A stretch of DNA of 64,000 bases from Nocardioidaceae bacterium (GCA_029266455.1 JAQSWV010000010.1:1-64000); one strand, 5' to 3'. Counted from the first letter of the stretch, positions 25,397 through 33,988 are shown. A program made the numbers and translations. The notes: generated from the sequence alone by a model not told the origin.

Positions 25397-26095
25397 ATGC
25401 GCACATCGTCCCTGGCTGTCGCTGCGGGCGCAGCGATTGCTGTGCTCGTCCCCTCGGCAGCGCAGGCCGCCCAGGTGGCGGACTGGCAGATGGACGAAGG
25501 CTCGGGTGACACCGTGATGGTGGACTCCTCGGCAGGAGGCGACAACGACGGCCTCATCAGCGAGGTCGTGACCGGCGTCCCTGGCCTCGCGGGGGGAGAC
25601 GCGTACCAGTTCGATGGCGCCGTCTCATGGGTCCAGGTTCCCGACCAGCCCAGTCTCGATCCCGGTACGGCCGACATCACCGTCAGCGCGACCGTCCGGG
25701 TAGAGGGCGACGTGATGCTCGACGACAGCTACGAGGTCATCCGGAAGGGCACCACCAAGACCAAAGGTGGTGAGTGGAAGATGGAGATCAAGCGCAACGC
25801 CACGAACCCGGCCGTGGGCAAGCTCCGCTGCGCGTTCAAGGGAGTCCTCCCCGGCGGGGGCACGTCGCTTGCCGCCAAGCAGGCGACATCCGATGTTGTC
25901 GACGGCCGAGTTCACACGCTGCAGTGCAAGCGCGTGGGCAGCACCGTGACAGCCGTGGTGGACGGTAAGGCGTCCAGCGCGACCAAGGCGTCCGGGTCGA
26001 TCGCGAACGCCGAGCCCGTCATCCTGGGCTCCAAGGTGGCCGGGGACGACGTCCTGCAAGGGGTCCTGGACGCGGTCAGCATCAGCATCGGCTGA
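25397..26095 (+). CDS. Secreted LamG/concanavalin-like domain protein
   Basis: A 232-residue protein. The signal peptide MRTSSLAVAAGAAIAVLVPS ends at AAQA. The remainder is a single jelly-roll: WQMDEGSGDTVMVDSSAGG, YQFDGAVSWVQVPDQPSLD and VLQGVLDAVSIS, typical of LamG_3 modules that bind carbohydrates. ATG 25397 follows GGTGGAGG. The 25135-25396 gap before it holds its promoter; no other feature was recognised there. Confidence 0.8.
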   Translation: MRTSSLAVAAGAAIAVLVPSAAQAAQVADWQMDEGSGDTVMVDSSAGGDNDGLISEVVTGVPGLAGGDAYQFDGAVSWVQVPDQPSLDPGTADITVSATVRVEGDVMLDDSYEVIRKGTTKTKGGEWKMEIKRNATNPAVGKLRCAFKGVLPGGGTSLAAKQATSDVVDGRVHTLQCKRVGSTVTAVVDGKASSATKASGSIANAEPVILGSKVAGDDVLQGVLDAVSISIG

Positions 26096-26128
26096 CCCAC
26101 CGTCATCAGCTGACCCTCGGGGTCTCGC

Positions 26129-27967
26129 TCACCGACCCGCTTGGAGTGCCCGCCACGTTGCCGATCCGGCCACCCCGGTGACGCGGAGGTCGCGGGCCGC
26201 CTGATAGCTGCGGAGCGCGCGCTGGGTCCCGGCTCCGAGCCGTCCGGTCGTCTTCACCGGTCGTTGCAGGGCTGCGGTGAGGGAGCGCTGCAGCCGGTGG
26301 ACGGCCCGCCCCTGCGCACCGGCCTCGAGCTGCGGCGTCCGGCCGGCGGACAGCAGCGCCGTCCAGGCGCGCGGGCCCAGCACACCATCGGGCGCGAGCC
26401 CCAGGGAGGACTTGAACCGGTTGAGTGCCACGATCGACGACGGACCGAGCGGTCCGCCTGGCTGGACGCGCTCGAATCCCAGTCGCACGAGACGGCACTC
26501 CGCGGCACGTACGTACCGCCCCTCCGAGCCGGACCGCAGCAGTGGATAGCTCGGGTAGCTCATCCGGGTCGGGCACGGGTCCGCCGCGCCACCGAAGGGT
26601 CCGGTGTCGACGTCGAGGAAGTTACGGTCGATGTTGATCGAGCGTCCGCCCCACGACTGGGTGACGGGGCCGGTGTACTGGTGGACGCGCTGGTGGTCAG
26701 CCCACAGGGCGTCGGCGACGTAGTCCCCGCCGTCGGTGTCCGCCCGCTCGTTCCACCAGGCGATCCAGAGGTGGTCCGGCCGCTGGTAGGTGCGGGACCC
26801 GTGCACAGCGGCGAGGTCGCGGATGCCGGACGAGCCGCTGGAGTACACCCCTGACAGGTACTTGTGCCTGTGCAGCTTCGCGGTCCAGCCGGACAGGTAG
26901 CTCAGCACGGCCGTACGGCAGGTGGTGTTGGTGCTGTCGTAGCCCTCCATGTCGGAGTAGATCGCACTGGGTGCGCGCATCCCCAGAGCTGCGGCCTTGT
27001 CGATCGCGTCGGAGGCCTCCTGCCGCCCCTGGTCCCGAGCGGTGGCCGCGTTGGATGACATGCGGTTGTAGTAGCCGGTGCACGGAGCCTGCCTGCCCAC
27101 GTAGGTCGGCAGCAGGTGCCAGCCCTTGCGCGCCTGCGTGGCCACCCAGCTGCGGGTGAGGTTGGGCTGCCCGCACGCGCGGCTGATCCCGCCGATGTAC
27201 ACGCCGACCGAGCGGTACGGGGACGAGCTGCGCCAGGCGTCCATGGTCGACTGAGACGGCGCGGTGCAGGCGTCGAAGCCCTTCCCCTTCATGGTCCCGG
27301 GCATCACCACCCGGTCTGCCCTGGCGGCGCTGTCGGCGCCCGGTGAGGACAGTCGGCTGACGGGGACGCGATCTGCGGCCGGGGTCAGTCGGGCGCCGTC
27401 CAGCAAGCGCTGCACGACGCCGACGGTGTCGACCCCGTACACGGCGGTCACGAGCACTCCCGCCGCCTCGACCGGCAGGACCGCCGAGCCGTCGGGCAGG
27501 GGCAGGGGCGCGACGGGGCGTCCGCTGTCAGGGGCGGTACGGGAGCCGGCTCGTGCCTGTGCGGCGACGCTGTCGTCCAGCGGCTCGACGAGCAGGCCGG
27601 GGGCACCTCCGACCAGATGCGCAGGACAGTCCTGCTGGTCGCCGGGGTGGCCCAGGTAGACCGCCGGCCGGTCGAAGCGCACGCACGCCTGCGGTTGCGA
27701 GGCGAGGCGCACGACCGGCCACTCGGCAGGGACGTCCACCCGGTACCCGGCATAGGTCACGCTGCGGGTGGGGCCAGCGCGAGCACCGGTCGTCCGATCG
27801 CTGGTCGTCCGGTCGCTGGTCCGATCGTTGGTCCGATCGTTGGTCCGATCGTTGGTTGCGCTGTCACCGGTGGCGTTCGCGGCGACTCCGCCCATGGCAG
27901 GAGTCATCACCGCAACCAGGGCGGCTGACCCACACACGGCGATGACAGGACGGCATGAGCGACTCAC
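26129..27967 (-). CDS. Secreted DUF1906 glycoside-hydrolase-like protein with peptidoglycan-binding repeats
   Basis: A 612-residue exported protein from GTG 27967, preceded by GGGGGA. After the signal peptide comes a low-complexity NDRT/SDRT repeat (about residues 38-60) and a novel segment. A DUF1906 (Rv2525c-like) TIM-barrel starts near GKGFDACTAPSQSTMDAW and includes YIGGISRACGQPNLT and AIYSDMEGYD. Two peptidoglycan-binding modules follow (LLRSGSEGRYVRAAECRLVRL and LEAGAQGRAVHRLQRSL). It probably acts on the cell wall. Confidence 0.85.
   Translation of the reverse strand: MSRSCRPVIAVCGSAALVAVMTPAMGGVAANATGDSATNDRTNDRTNDRTSDRTTSDRTTGARAGPTRSVTYAGYRVDVPAEWPVVRLASQPQACVRFDRPAVYLGHPGDQQDCPAHLVGGAPGLLVEPLDDSVAAQARAGSRTAPDSGRPVAPLPLPDGSAVLPVEAAGVLVTAVYGVDTVGVVQRLLDGARLTPAADRVPVSRLSSPGADSAARADRVVMPGTMKGKGFDACTAPSQSTMDAWRSSSPYRSVGVYIGGISRACGQPNLTRSWVATQARKGWHLLPTYVGRQAPCTGYYNRMSSNAATARDQGRQEASDAIDKAAALGMRAPSAIYSDMEGYDSTNTTCRTAVLSYLSGWTAKLHRHKYLSGVYSSGSSGIRDLAAVHGSRTYQRPDHLWIAWWNERADTDGGDYVADALWADHQRVHQYTGPVTQSWGGRSINIDRNFLDVDTGPFGGAADPCPTRMSYPSYPLLRSGSEGRYVRAAECRLVRLGFERVQPGGPLGPSSIVALNRFKSSLGLAPDGVLGPRAWTALLSAGRTPQLEAGAQGRAVHRLQRSLTAALQRPVKTTGRLGAGTQRALRSYQAARDLRVTGVAGSATWRALQAGR
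27785..27857 (-). repeat. 12-bp in-frame repeats encoding NDRT/SDRT
   Basis: Near-identical 12-bp units (CGATCGTTGGTC on the plus strand, with CGGTCGCTGGTC-like variants) encode (N/S)DRT blocks after the signal peptide of the DUF1906 protein. The period of 12 keeps the frame. Confidence 0.75.
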
Positions 27968-28120
27968 GAAAATTCCCCCGAAGACACGTCATGGGCCGGT
28001 CCGATCCAACGCAGCCCTCGTCGCGATCCTTGCCGCGGCCTGGGGGCGGAACCTACGGATCCGAGCGAGAAGTGCCCGTTTGGCCATGTCTGGGCGACGG
28101 AACGCTCAGTCGCGGTCCCC

Positions 28121-28205
28121 CGATCATCCGCGCAGTACGACGGCCCGCGGACGCGTCCTGCACCCCCATCCGGACCCTCATCCGGTCATCCGCGCACTAC
28201 GACGG
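28121..28205. repeat. Two 23-bp direct repeats between the DUF1906 and DUF1905 genes
   Basis: Copies at 28121-28143 and 28183-28205 differ at two positions; the shared core is TCATCCGCGCA(G/C)TACGACGG. They lie just downstream of the stop (28208) of the minus-strand DUF1905 gene. The 5' end shares ATCCGCG with the 22-bp repeat family, but a common origin is uncertain. Confidence 0.65.
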
Positions 28206-28207
28206 AG

Positions 28208-28489
28208 CTACCGACCCACTCGCTCCTCGAGGCGGACGGTCACGGCGTCGCCTGCCTCTTTGCCGATGGCCTTGCGCACCGCGGCCTTGACCGGGAGCTT
28301 GTGGGTGCCGTCACCCATGGCCATGAACGAGCTCTGGAACGGGTGCCCGTCGACGGTGCCCCGCACCTTGACCAGGCCCCTGGTGCCGAAGTAGCTGGCC
28401 GACTGCGGCCAGACCACGTAGGTCCAGCCGCCTTGGGCCGGGCTTTTCTGCAGCGTGGCGGTGAACTGCTCGTCCATCCGGGTCTCCAT
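28208..28489 (-). CDS. DUF1905 domain protein
   Basis: A 93-residue protein. [40 protein letters not shown] and [20 protein letters not shown] define the DUF1905 fold. It may start at ATG 28489 or four codons later. The family is widespread and of unknown function, sometimes fused to bacteriocin-protection (YdeI/OmpD-associated) domains. Confidence 0.82.
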   Translation of the reverse strand: METRMDEQFTATLQKSPAQGGWTYVVWPQSASYFGTRGLVKVRGTVDGHPFQSSFMAMGDGTHKLPVKAAVRKAIGKEAGDAVTVRLEERVGR

Positions 28490-28574
28490 CCCGCGCGTAC
28501 GTACACCCTGACCCTGGTCAGACCGCGTCGCCAGCAGGAAGTCATCGGTCCGTCACGTGGCTGAACGCAGCGAA

Positions 28575-28602
28575 CCGGACCCGGGGCGTGGCCCGGGTCC
28601 GG
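28575..28602 (-). terminator. Strong 11-bp-stem hairpin after the 28619 gene
   Basis: CCGGACCCGGG at 28575-28585 and its exact complement at 28592-28602 enclose a 6-nt loop, starting 17 nt past the stop of the minus-strand secreted-protein gene. No T-run follows; it fits the intrinsic terminators of high-GC bacteria. Confidence 0.72.
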
Positions 28603-28618
28603 CTCGTACGGTCCCAGA

Positions 28619-29179
28619 TCAGCGGAGACGGACCTTGGCGAAGCCGAAGTTGTCGCCCGCGGAGAAGGCCGGGGCGCCGAACGTCGCGTTGATCGCCTTG
28701 GCGGCGGTACGGGTCAGCGTGAGCCGCACGTCGCCGAGAGCAGGACGGTTCGACTTGCGGATGTTGAGCACCTCGACGCGGCCGACCTTGTCACCGTTGA
28801 CCGACACCGCGGCGCCGACCTTGCTCTTGCCCAGCTTGACGGTGAACCGCTTGAGTGCGATGGCCTCGTGGCCCGACGAGATGCGCACGCCACCCTTGTG
28901 CTTGAGCTTGTTGCCGTCGTTCTTCACGGCGGTCACCGGGAAGCGGAGCGCCACGGTGCCCTCGAACGGGACTGCGGTGGCGCCCTTGGTGGGGGCTGCC
29001 TCCAGGCCGAGCCGGTCGAGCTTGCTGACCACGGCGGGCGCCACCGCGACCCTGGTGGTGCCCTTGCGGTCGTCGCCGTCGCCGGCCTGGGCGGCGGGCA
29101 TCGTGGCGGCCATCATCCCGGCGGCCACCAGTGCGGTCGTGACGGCTCGGGTGACGGGACGGATCGGCTGGTGGTTCAT
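28619..29179 (-). CDS. Secreted protein of unknown family, divergent from the sigma factor
   Basis: A 186-residue protein. ATG 29179 has GAGGAG six bases upstream. The signal peptide (VTTALVAAGMMAATMPAAQA) is followed by one beta-rich domain with HKGGVRISSGHEAIALKRF, LTRTAAKAINATFGAPAF and a GDNFGFAKVRL end. No family recognised. It diverges from the ECF sigma/anti-sigma pair and is a plausible member of that regulon. Confidence 0.72.
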   Translation of the reverse strand: MNHQPIRPVTRAVTTALVAAGMMAATMPAAQAGDGDDRKGTTRVAVAPAVVSKLDRLGLEAAPTKGATAVPFEGTVALRFPVTAVKNDGNKLKHKGGVRISSGHEAIALKRFTVKLGKSKVGAAVSVNGDKVGRVEVLNIRKSNRPALGDVRLTLTRTAAKAINATFGAPAFSAGDNFGFAKVRLR

Positions 29180-29314
29180 GGACGTCTCCTCAACAGCGGT
29201 GGGTGCGACCGCCTCTTTGCTCGGCGACCGCGATGTCAGTTGTTCTTCGGACCGAGGAGCGACTTTGGATGCAGGCATTCGCGGCTACGCTTCGGTCAGC
29301 CGAGGGGAGGAACC
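29180..29314. promoter_or_regulatory. Divergent promoter region of the secreted-protein and sigma-factor genes
   Basis: 135 bp between two divergent starts. If the ECF factor autoregulates, its promoter should be here. No -35/-10 pair was assigned with confidence. Confidence 0.4.
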
Positions 29315-29938
29315 CTGAGCTCCGACACAGCACCGGCGATCACCGGGCTCGACGACCTGGTCGGCGACGACGCGCTGGCCGAGGCGTTCAGCAGTGGCGA
29401 CACCTGGGCGCTGGGCGAGGCGTACCGTCGCTGGGCGCCGCTCGTGCACACCGTCGCCCTGCGGGCGCTCGGTGAGCCGGCCGACGCCGAGGACGTCACC
29501 CAGCAGGTCTTCGTGAAGGGCTGGCACGGCCGACACGGCTTCGACCCGGCGCGTGGGCGGCTGGCCTCCTGGCTGGTGGGCGTGACCCGTCACGTCGTGG
29601 CGGACCGCTTCGCCTCGCGGGACCGGGAGCGGCGCCTCGGCGAGAGGCTGTCGTCCCAGTCCGGAGCGCGGGTCGGAAAGGAGCAGACCGTCGACCAGCT
29701 GGCCGAGCAGGCGGTCGATGCCGTGGTTATCGCCGAGGTCATGGTGCAGCTGTCGCCTCCGCAACGTCAGGTGATCGAGCTGGCCTTCTTCCAGAGCCTC
29801 ACCCATCCGCAGATCGCCGCCGCCCTGGACATGCCGCTGGGTACGGTCAAGAGTCATGTGCGGCGCGCACTGGCCACCCTTCGCGACCATCTCGACGACC
29901 GCGAGGCCCGTCGCGGTCCTATCAAGGACATGTCATGA
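29315..29938 (+). CDS. ECF-type RNA polymerase sigma factor
   Basis: A 207-residue sigma-70 family protein. Region 2 is RRWAPLVHTVALRALGEPAD followed by AEDVTQQVFVKGW; region 4 is LSPPQRQVIELAFFQSLTHP, then IAAALDMPLGTVKSHVRRAL. No ATG, GTG or TTG lies between a reasonable 5' limit and region 2. CTG at 29315 has GGGGAGG four bases upstream and is the best start. The next gene, the anti-sigma factor, overlaps by 4 nt (ATGA), so the SigK/RskA-like pair is cotranscribed. Confidence 0.87.
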   Translation: MSSDTAPAITGLDDLVGDDALAEAFSSGDTWALGEAYRRWAPLVHTVALRALGEPADAEDVTQQVFVKGWHGRHGFDPARGRLASWLVGVTRHVVADRFASRDRERRLGERLSSQSGARVGKEQTVDQLAEQAVDAVVIAEVMVQLSPPQRQVIELAFFQSLTHPQIAAALDMPLGTVKSHVRRALATLRDHLDDREARRGPIKDMS

Positions 29939-30783
29939 GCGGCCACCTGCCGGCTGACGACCTCGCGGTCCTCGCGCTGGACGACCCGGATCTCGACGGG
30001 CCGGAGTCCGCGCCCGTACGCGCGCACCTGGCCGAGTGCGCCGACTGCCGGGCCGAGTTCGACGGCGTCGCGCGGCTGGGCCGGCGCGGTCGTGCGGCCG
30101 GCGAGCTGGTGGGGACCGGGCTGACGGCCCCACCTCCCGAGCTGTGGGCCAGGGTGGCAGCGGGGGCCGGCGTCGAGGCCGCGTCCCTGGTGCAGCCGGC
30201 GCCGGCCCGACCACAGCCGGTGGCCCCTGCGGCCGCAGCCCCTGTCCCCCCGGCGGCTCCGGCCCAGCCTCGGGCCCGGCCCCAGGCTCCGACCCCACCG
30301 CCGGCGCGGCCGTCGGTACGGCTGCTCCCGCGGCTGGCTCTGGCCGCCGCCGCCGGCGTCGTGGTGGGGATCGGCGCGACGCTGGTGGGCGCCGGCCTGC
30401 TCGACGACGACGGACCGGCCGACCCGGTGGCCACCGCCCCGCCCGCCGACAGTGTGCTGGCTCGTACCGAGCTGGCTCCGTTGCCCCGGCAGAACACCAG
30501 CGGGGCGGCCGAGCTGCGCACCTCGGGCAAGGTGCGGCACCTGGACGTGGACCTGTCGGCCGTCGACACCGGCGACGGGTTCGTCCAGGTCTGGCTGTTC
30601 GACCCGGAGACGTTGGGCATGGTGTCGGTCGGGGTCCTCGAGGGGGACTCCGGTTCCTTCGTGATCCCGCGGGGGCTGGACCTGGAGACCTACCGCGGCG
30701 TCGACATCTCGCTGGAGCCCTATGACGGGAACCCCGAGCACGCTGCCGGCAGCCTGGCCCGGGGCGTGCTGCGCTCGGCGTGA
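29935..30783 (+). CDS. RskA-type membrane anti-sigma factor
   Basis: A 282-residue protein. The N-terminal zinc-binding anti-sigma domain has HLAECADCRAEF (HxxxCxxC, residues 25-36). A Pro/Ala-rich linker leads to one membrane helix (LALAAAAGVVVGIGATLVGA, about 137-156), then an extracytoplasmic RskA C-terminal domain (VWLFDPETLGMVSVGVLEG). It would hold the ECF factor at the membrane until a signal triggers proteolysis. Confidence 0.9.
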   Translation: MSGHLPADDLAVLALDDPDLDGPESAPVRAHLAECADCRAEFDGVARLGRRGRAAGELVGTGLTAPPPELWARVAAGAGVEAASLVQPAPARPQPVAPAAAAPVPPAAPAQPRARPQAPTPPPARPSVRLLPRLALAAAAGVVVGIGATLVGAGLLDDDGPADPVATAPPADSVLARTELAPLPRQNTSGAAELRTSGKVRHLDVDLSAVDTGDGFVQVWLFDPETLGMVSVGVLEGDSGSFVIPRGLDLETYRGVDISLEPYDGNPEHAAGSLARGVLRSA

Positions 30784-30843
30784 CCGCGGCCGTCCCGCGT
30801 CGGGTTACTGACCTGCGAGTCAACAAGGGCTACCCTGGTCGCC

Positions 30844-32088
30844 GTGACCCCGTCGGTGCGTACCGTGGTCAGGCCCGGCTGGTTGCTGGAGGTCGTGACG
30901 GGCGAACTGCTGCCTGATCGCGCAGTGGTCGTCGAGGGCGATCGCATCGTCGAGGTCACCGCTGCGGCCGACGCCCCGGTCGACGGGCCGTTGGTGGTGG
31001 ACCTACCGGCGCACACGTTGCTGCCGGGCCTGGTGGACTGCCATACGCACCTCGTCGGCGAGCCGGACAGTGGACACGGCTATGCCGAGCTGCTCGGCCG
31101 CACGGAGGCGCAGGAGACTCTGTCCGGGGTGCACAACGCGTCCGCCACTGTGCTGGCCGGCTTCACCACGGTGCGCGACGTGGGCACGCTCCGCGCCTTC
31201 GTGGACGTCGCGCTGCGCGACGCGATCAGCGCGGGCTGGGTCAGCGGCCCACGCATGCAGGTCGCCGGCGCGTACGTCACGTGCTCGGGCGGTGGCGGCG
31301 ACGTCACCGGCCTGGCACCCGACGTCGACGCCGTGGTGCCGTACGGGTTGCGGGTCGGTGTGGTCGACACGGTGGACGACGTCCGGCGGGCGGTTCGGCG
31401 GGTGCTGCACGGCGGCGCCGACCTGGTGAAGCTCATCGCCACGGGCGCGGTGATGACTCCCGGGGGGATCCCCGGCGCCCCGGAGCTCACCGAGGACCAG
31501 ATCCGGGCCGCGGTCGACGAGGCCGCCCTGTACGGCGCGCACGTGGCGGCGCACGCCCACGGCGCCGAGGGGATCAAGCGGGCCGTGCGCGGCGGGGTGC
31601 GCTCGGTCGAGCACGGCTCGCTGATGGACGACGAGGCGATCGCGATGATGGCCGCGGCCGGGACGTTCCTCGTTGCCGACATCTACGACGGCGACTACAT
31701 CGCCGAGACCGGGCGCGCGCAGGGCTGGAGAGCCGATGTCCTGCGCAAGAACGACGAGACCACCCTCGCCCAGCGCGAGGGCTTCACCAAGTGCGTCGAG
31801 GCCGGGGTGCGGGTCGCGTACGGCACCGACAGCGGCATCTACCCGCACGGGCTCAACGCCCGCCAGTTCGCGTACCACGTGCGGTGGGGGCAGACGCCGC
31901 TCGAGGCCATCCGGTCGGCGACGCTGCATGCCGCCGAGCTGCTGGGCTGGTCGGACCGTATCGGTCGGATCGAGGCCGGGTGGCTGGCCGACCTGGTCGC
32001 TGTGCAGGGCAACCCGCTCGAGGACGTGCGTCTGCTCGAGCACGTCGACTTCGTGATGAGCGGCGGAGCGGTCTTGCGCAACGGGTGA
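30844..32088 (+). CDS. Metal-dependent amidohydrolase
   Basis: A 414-residue enzyme with the complete amidohydrolase set: HTH in PGLVDCHTHLVG, the Lys ligand in DLVKLIATGAV, later His in AAHAHG and RSVEHGSL, and the Asp in VAYGTDSG. The overall pattern is closest to imidazolonepropionase-like and Xaa-Pro dipeptidase-like members (prolidase/ochratoxinase group). Start GTG 30844. It is cytoplasmic; the substrate may be a cyclic amide or proline dipeptide. Confidence 0.85.
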   Translation: MTPSVRTVVRPGWLLEVVTGELLPDRAVVVEGDRIVEVTAAADAPVDGPLVVDLPAHTLLPGLVDCHTHLVGEPDSGHGYAELLGRTEAQETLSGVHNASATVLAGFTTVRDVGTLRAFVDVALRDAISAGWVSGPRMQVAGAYVTCSGGGGDVTGLAPDVDAVVPYGLRVGVVDTVDDVRRAVRRVLHGGADLVKLIATGAVMTPGGIPGAPELTEDQIRAAVDEAALYGAHVAAHAHGAEGIKRAVRGGVRSVEHGSLMDDEAIAMMAAAGTFLVADIYDGDYIAETGRAQGWRADVLRKNDETTLAQREGFTKCVEAGVRVAYGTDSGIYPHGLNARQFAYHVRWGQTPLEAIRSATLHAAELLGWSDRIGRIEAGWLADLVAVQGNPLEDVRLLEHVDFVMSGGAVLRNG

Positions 32089-32098
32089 CGCCATGTGC

Positions 32099-32264
32099 GC
32101 GGTCCGCGGCTTGTGGTTGCGCGATCCGCGGGTTGTGGATGCGCGGTCAGCGGGTTGTGGTTGCGCGGTCCGCGGGTTGTGGTTGCGCGGTCCGCGGGTT
32201 GTGGTTGCGCGGTCAGCGGCTTGTGGTTGCGCGGTCCGCGGGTTGCGGTTGCGCGGTCCGCGTA
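32099..32264. repeat. Tandem array of seven 22-bp units plus a partial
   Basis: Seven complete units run from 32099 to 32252 with a partial to about 32264. Each reads GCGGTC(C/A)GCGG(G/C)TTGT, then GGTTGC, with few variants; one unit has GCGATC. There are no spacers. It follows an amidohydrolase stop and precedes a convergent stop at 32358. The rest of the 269-bp gap holds nothing recognisable. Confidence 0.93.
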
Positions 32265-32357
32265 CCCACGAGGACGATGCCCTCGACATGCATGGCTCGC
32301 ATGGGCTCATTGCCGTGGCACCGGCCAACCGCCGACCGCCAACCGCCGGGGTCGCCC

Positions 32358-33038
32358 CTATGGCACGCTGCGCGTGGCACCTGTACGCAGTCCCAGTCGG
32401 CGGAGCTCGAGGTCGGCAAGCGCCGAGATGGCGGCGGGGTCGTTGGCGCGCCAACCGTCAACGATTGCAGGTCCGGCCCCCACCAGGACGCCCAGGGGCT
32501 GGCGCGCGAGGGCACGAAGCGCCAGCACGTCGAGTCCGCCGTCCGCCTCGCGCAGCCGGACGGCCTGCCCTGACTGGCGTCTGAAGCGGATGCGCCACGG
32601 AAGCCACCCCGCCGTGACCAACAGGGCCGGCAACCCGCCCACGACCCACCCCAGTGTGTTCGCCAGGTTCGCCACCGCGGCCTGCTGCTGCACGCCCGCG
32701 CCCTCGATGGCGCGGCTGGCCTCTCCGGCTCCGTCGAACGGCGCGGCGAGCGCGTCGCCGGCGACCGGCACGCTGTCGGCTGCGGCGCCGGCGTCGTCCA
32801 TCCGGGCCGCCAGGTCGGCTCCGGCCGACTCCAGGCTTCTTCCCGGCTCGGCCAGCCCGGTGGTGAGATCATGCACCGTGGTCCCGGCCCAGAGGCATAG
32901 CAGCAGGCCGAGCAGCGCCGCGCCGTCGCTGATGAGCTGACGGCTGCGACGGGCCGGCGTCTCCGCGTACCAGCCCGAGTACCAGCGGGCGTACCAGGCG
33001 GCGGGCGAGGCGGCGGGCGAGCGAGTGTGCCGGGGCAT
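32358..33038 (-). CDS. Two-helix membrane protein of unknown family
   Basis: A 226-residue protein. It has an aromatic-rich N-terminus (AAWYARWYSGWYAE), a first helix (DGAALLGLLLCLWAGTTVHD), an extracytoplasmic Ala-rich helical segment and a second helix (WVVGGLPALLVTAGWLPW), then a cytoplasmic tail with LREADGGLDVLALRALARQP. ATG 33038. No family recognised. Confidence 0.7.
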   Translation of the reverse strand: MPRHTRSPAASPAAWYARWYSGWYAETPARRSRQLISDGAALLGLLLCLWAGTTVHDLTTGLAEPGRSLESAGADLAARMDDAGAAADSVPVAGDALAAPFDGAGEASRAIEGAGVQQQAAVANLANTLGWVVGGLPALLVTAGWLPWRIRFRRQSGQAVRLREADGGLDVLALRALARQPLGVLVGAGPAIVDGWRANDPAAISALADLELRRLGLRTGATRSVP

Positions 33039-33103
33039 GGACGTATCCGAATCTGTGCCGAGCGGCTCCGGCCGCCCGGCTTCACGTGGCGTCGGCGCAG
33101 CTT

Positions 33104-33988
33104 CTACCGGTGTGGTGGGGTCTCGGTGTCGTCGTCGAGCTGCACGCGCTCCTTACGTACGTCCTCGGTGACCGTCTCCTCGACGATGTCCTCCGTGGTG
33201 CCGAGCCGGACCCGCTGCACGGGCACAGTCTCGGTGGTCACCACGGGGCGCTCCTCGTGAAGGATCATCTCGGAGTCATCGGTCTGCTCGTCGCGGCTGA
33301 GCGAGCCCTCGGCTGAAGTCGGGCCGGACGGATCTTGGTCGCTGGTCGACCGAGTGCTCGTGGCGCTCGCCGGCTGCGCCGCAGCAGAAGTAGGCGCCGT
33401 GGAGTGCTCCGACTCGCCGGGGTGGATCGGCTCGCCCGACTCGGTCTCCAGCACCACCTTCTCGCGACGCACCGGCACCGTCACCTGGACCTCTTCGGTC
33501 ACCACGTACTTGCGCATGCGCGCGCGCCCGGAGACGCGAGCCGTCGTGTCGACGTTCAGCCGCTCCTCCGAACGGGTCATGGCATCGTCGTCGGCACCCG
33601 TGGAGACCGACCGCGGGGTCGCAGAGGCGCTCTCGTCGGTCCCGGTGCCGGTGGCCGTGGCGTCCACCGGGCGGCCCGGGTCGGCGACTTCGTAGAAGGC
33701 GTAGAGCCGGTCCTCCTCCTCAGGGCTGAGGTGTCCCTCGCTGCCCACGTTGGGGGCGTCCTTGATCCGCGCCTTGGGGTACGCGACGTTCAGCCGGTCA
33801 CCGTCGAAGTCGGAACCGTCCAGGGGCACGAAGCTCTCCCGGGTGCCGAACAACCCAGTGCTGACCGTCGCCCAGGTCGGCTCGTTGGTCCGGTCGTCCA
33901 AGAACACGTGACCGATGCGGCCGACCTTCTGGCCGTCGGAGTCGTAGGCGTCCTTGCCGATGAGCTCGTACATGTCCTGCGGCTGCAT
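33104..33988 (-). CDS. PRC-barrel plus DUF2382 stress protein
   Basis: A 294-residue soluble protein. The PRC-barrel is LIGKDAYDSDGQKVGRIGHV, then FLDDRTNEPTWATVSTGLFG. The DUF2382 (YsnF/AvaK) half has SEERLNVDTTARVSGRARM, RKYVVTEEVQVTVPVRREKV and HEERPVVTTETVPVQRVRL. Such proteins are common in actinobacterial stress islands; the mechanism is unknown. An acidic Ser/Thr/Ala-rich linker joins the repeats. Confidence 0.87.
   Translation of the reverse strand: MQPQDMYELIGKDAYDSDGQKVGRIGHVFLDDRTNEPTWATVSTGLFGTRESFVPLDGSDFDGDRLNVAYPKARIKDAPNVGSEGHLSPEEEDRLYAFYEVADPGRPVDATATGTGTDESASATPRSVSTGADDDAMTRSEERLNVDTTARVSGRARMRKYVVTEEVQVTVPVRREKVVLETESGEPIHPGESEHSTAPTSAAAQPASATSTRSTSDQDPSGPTSAEGSLSRDEQTDDSEMILHEERPVVTTETVPVQRVRLGTTEDIVEETVTEDVRKERVQLDDDTETPPHR

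Noticed and set aside
32093-32584. Open frames running through the 22-bp array
   Set aside because: They exist only because the repeat lacks stops; the amino-acid pattern is a translated 22-bp period and there is no proper start or homology.
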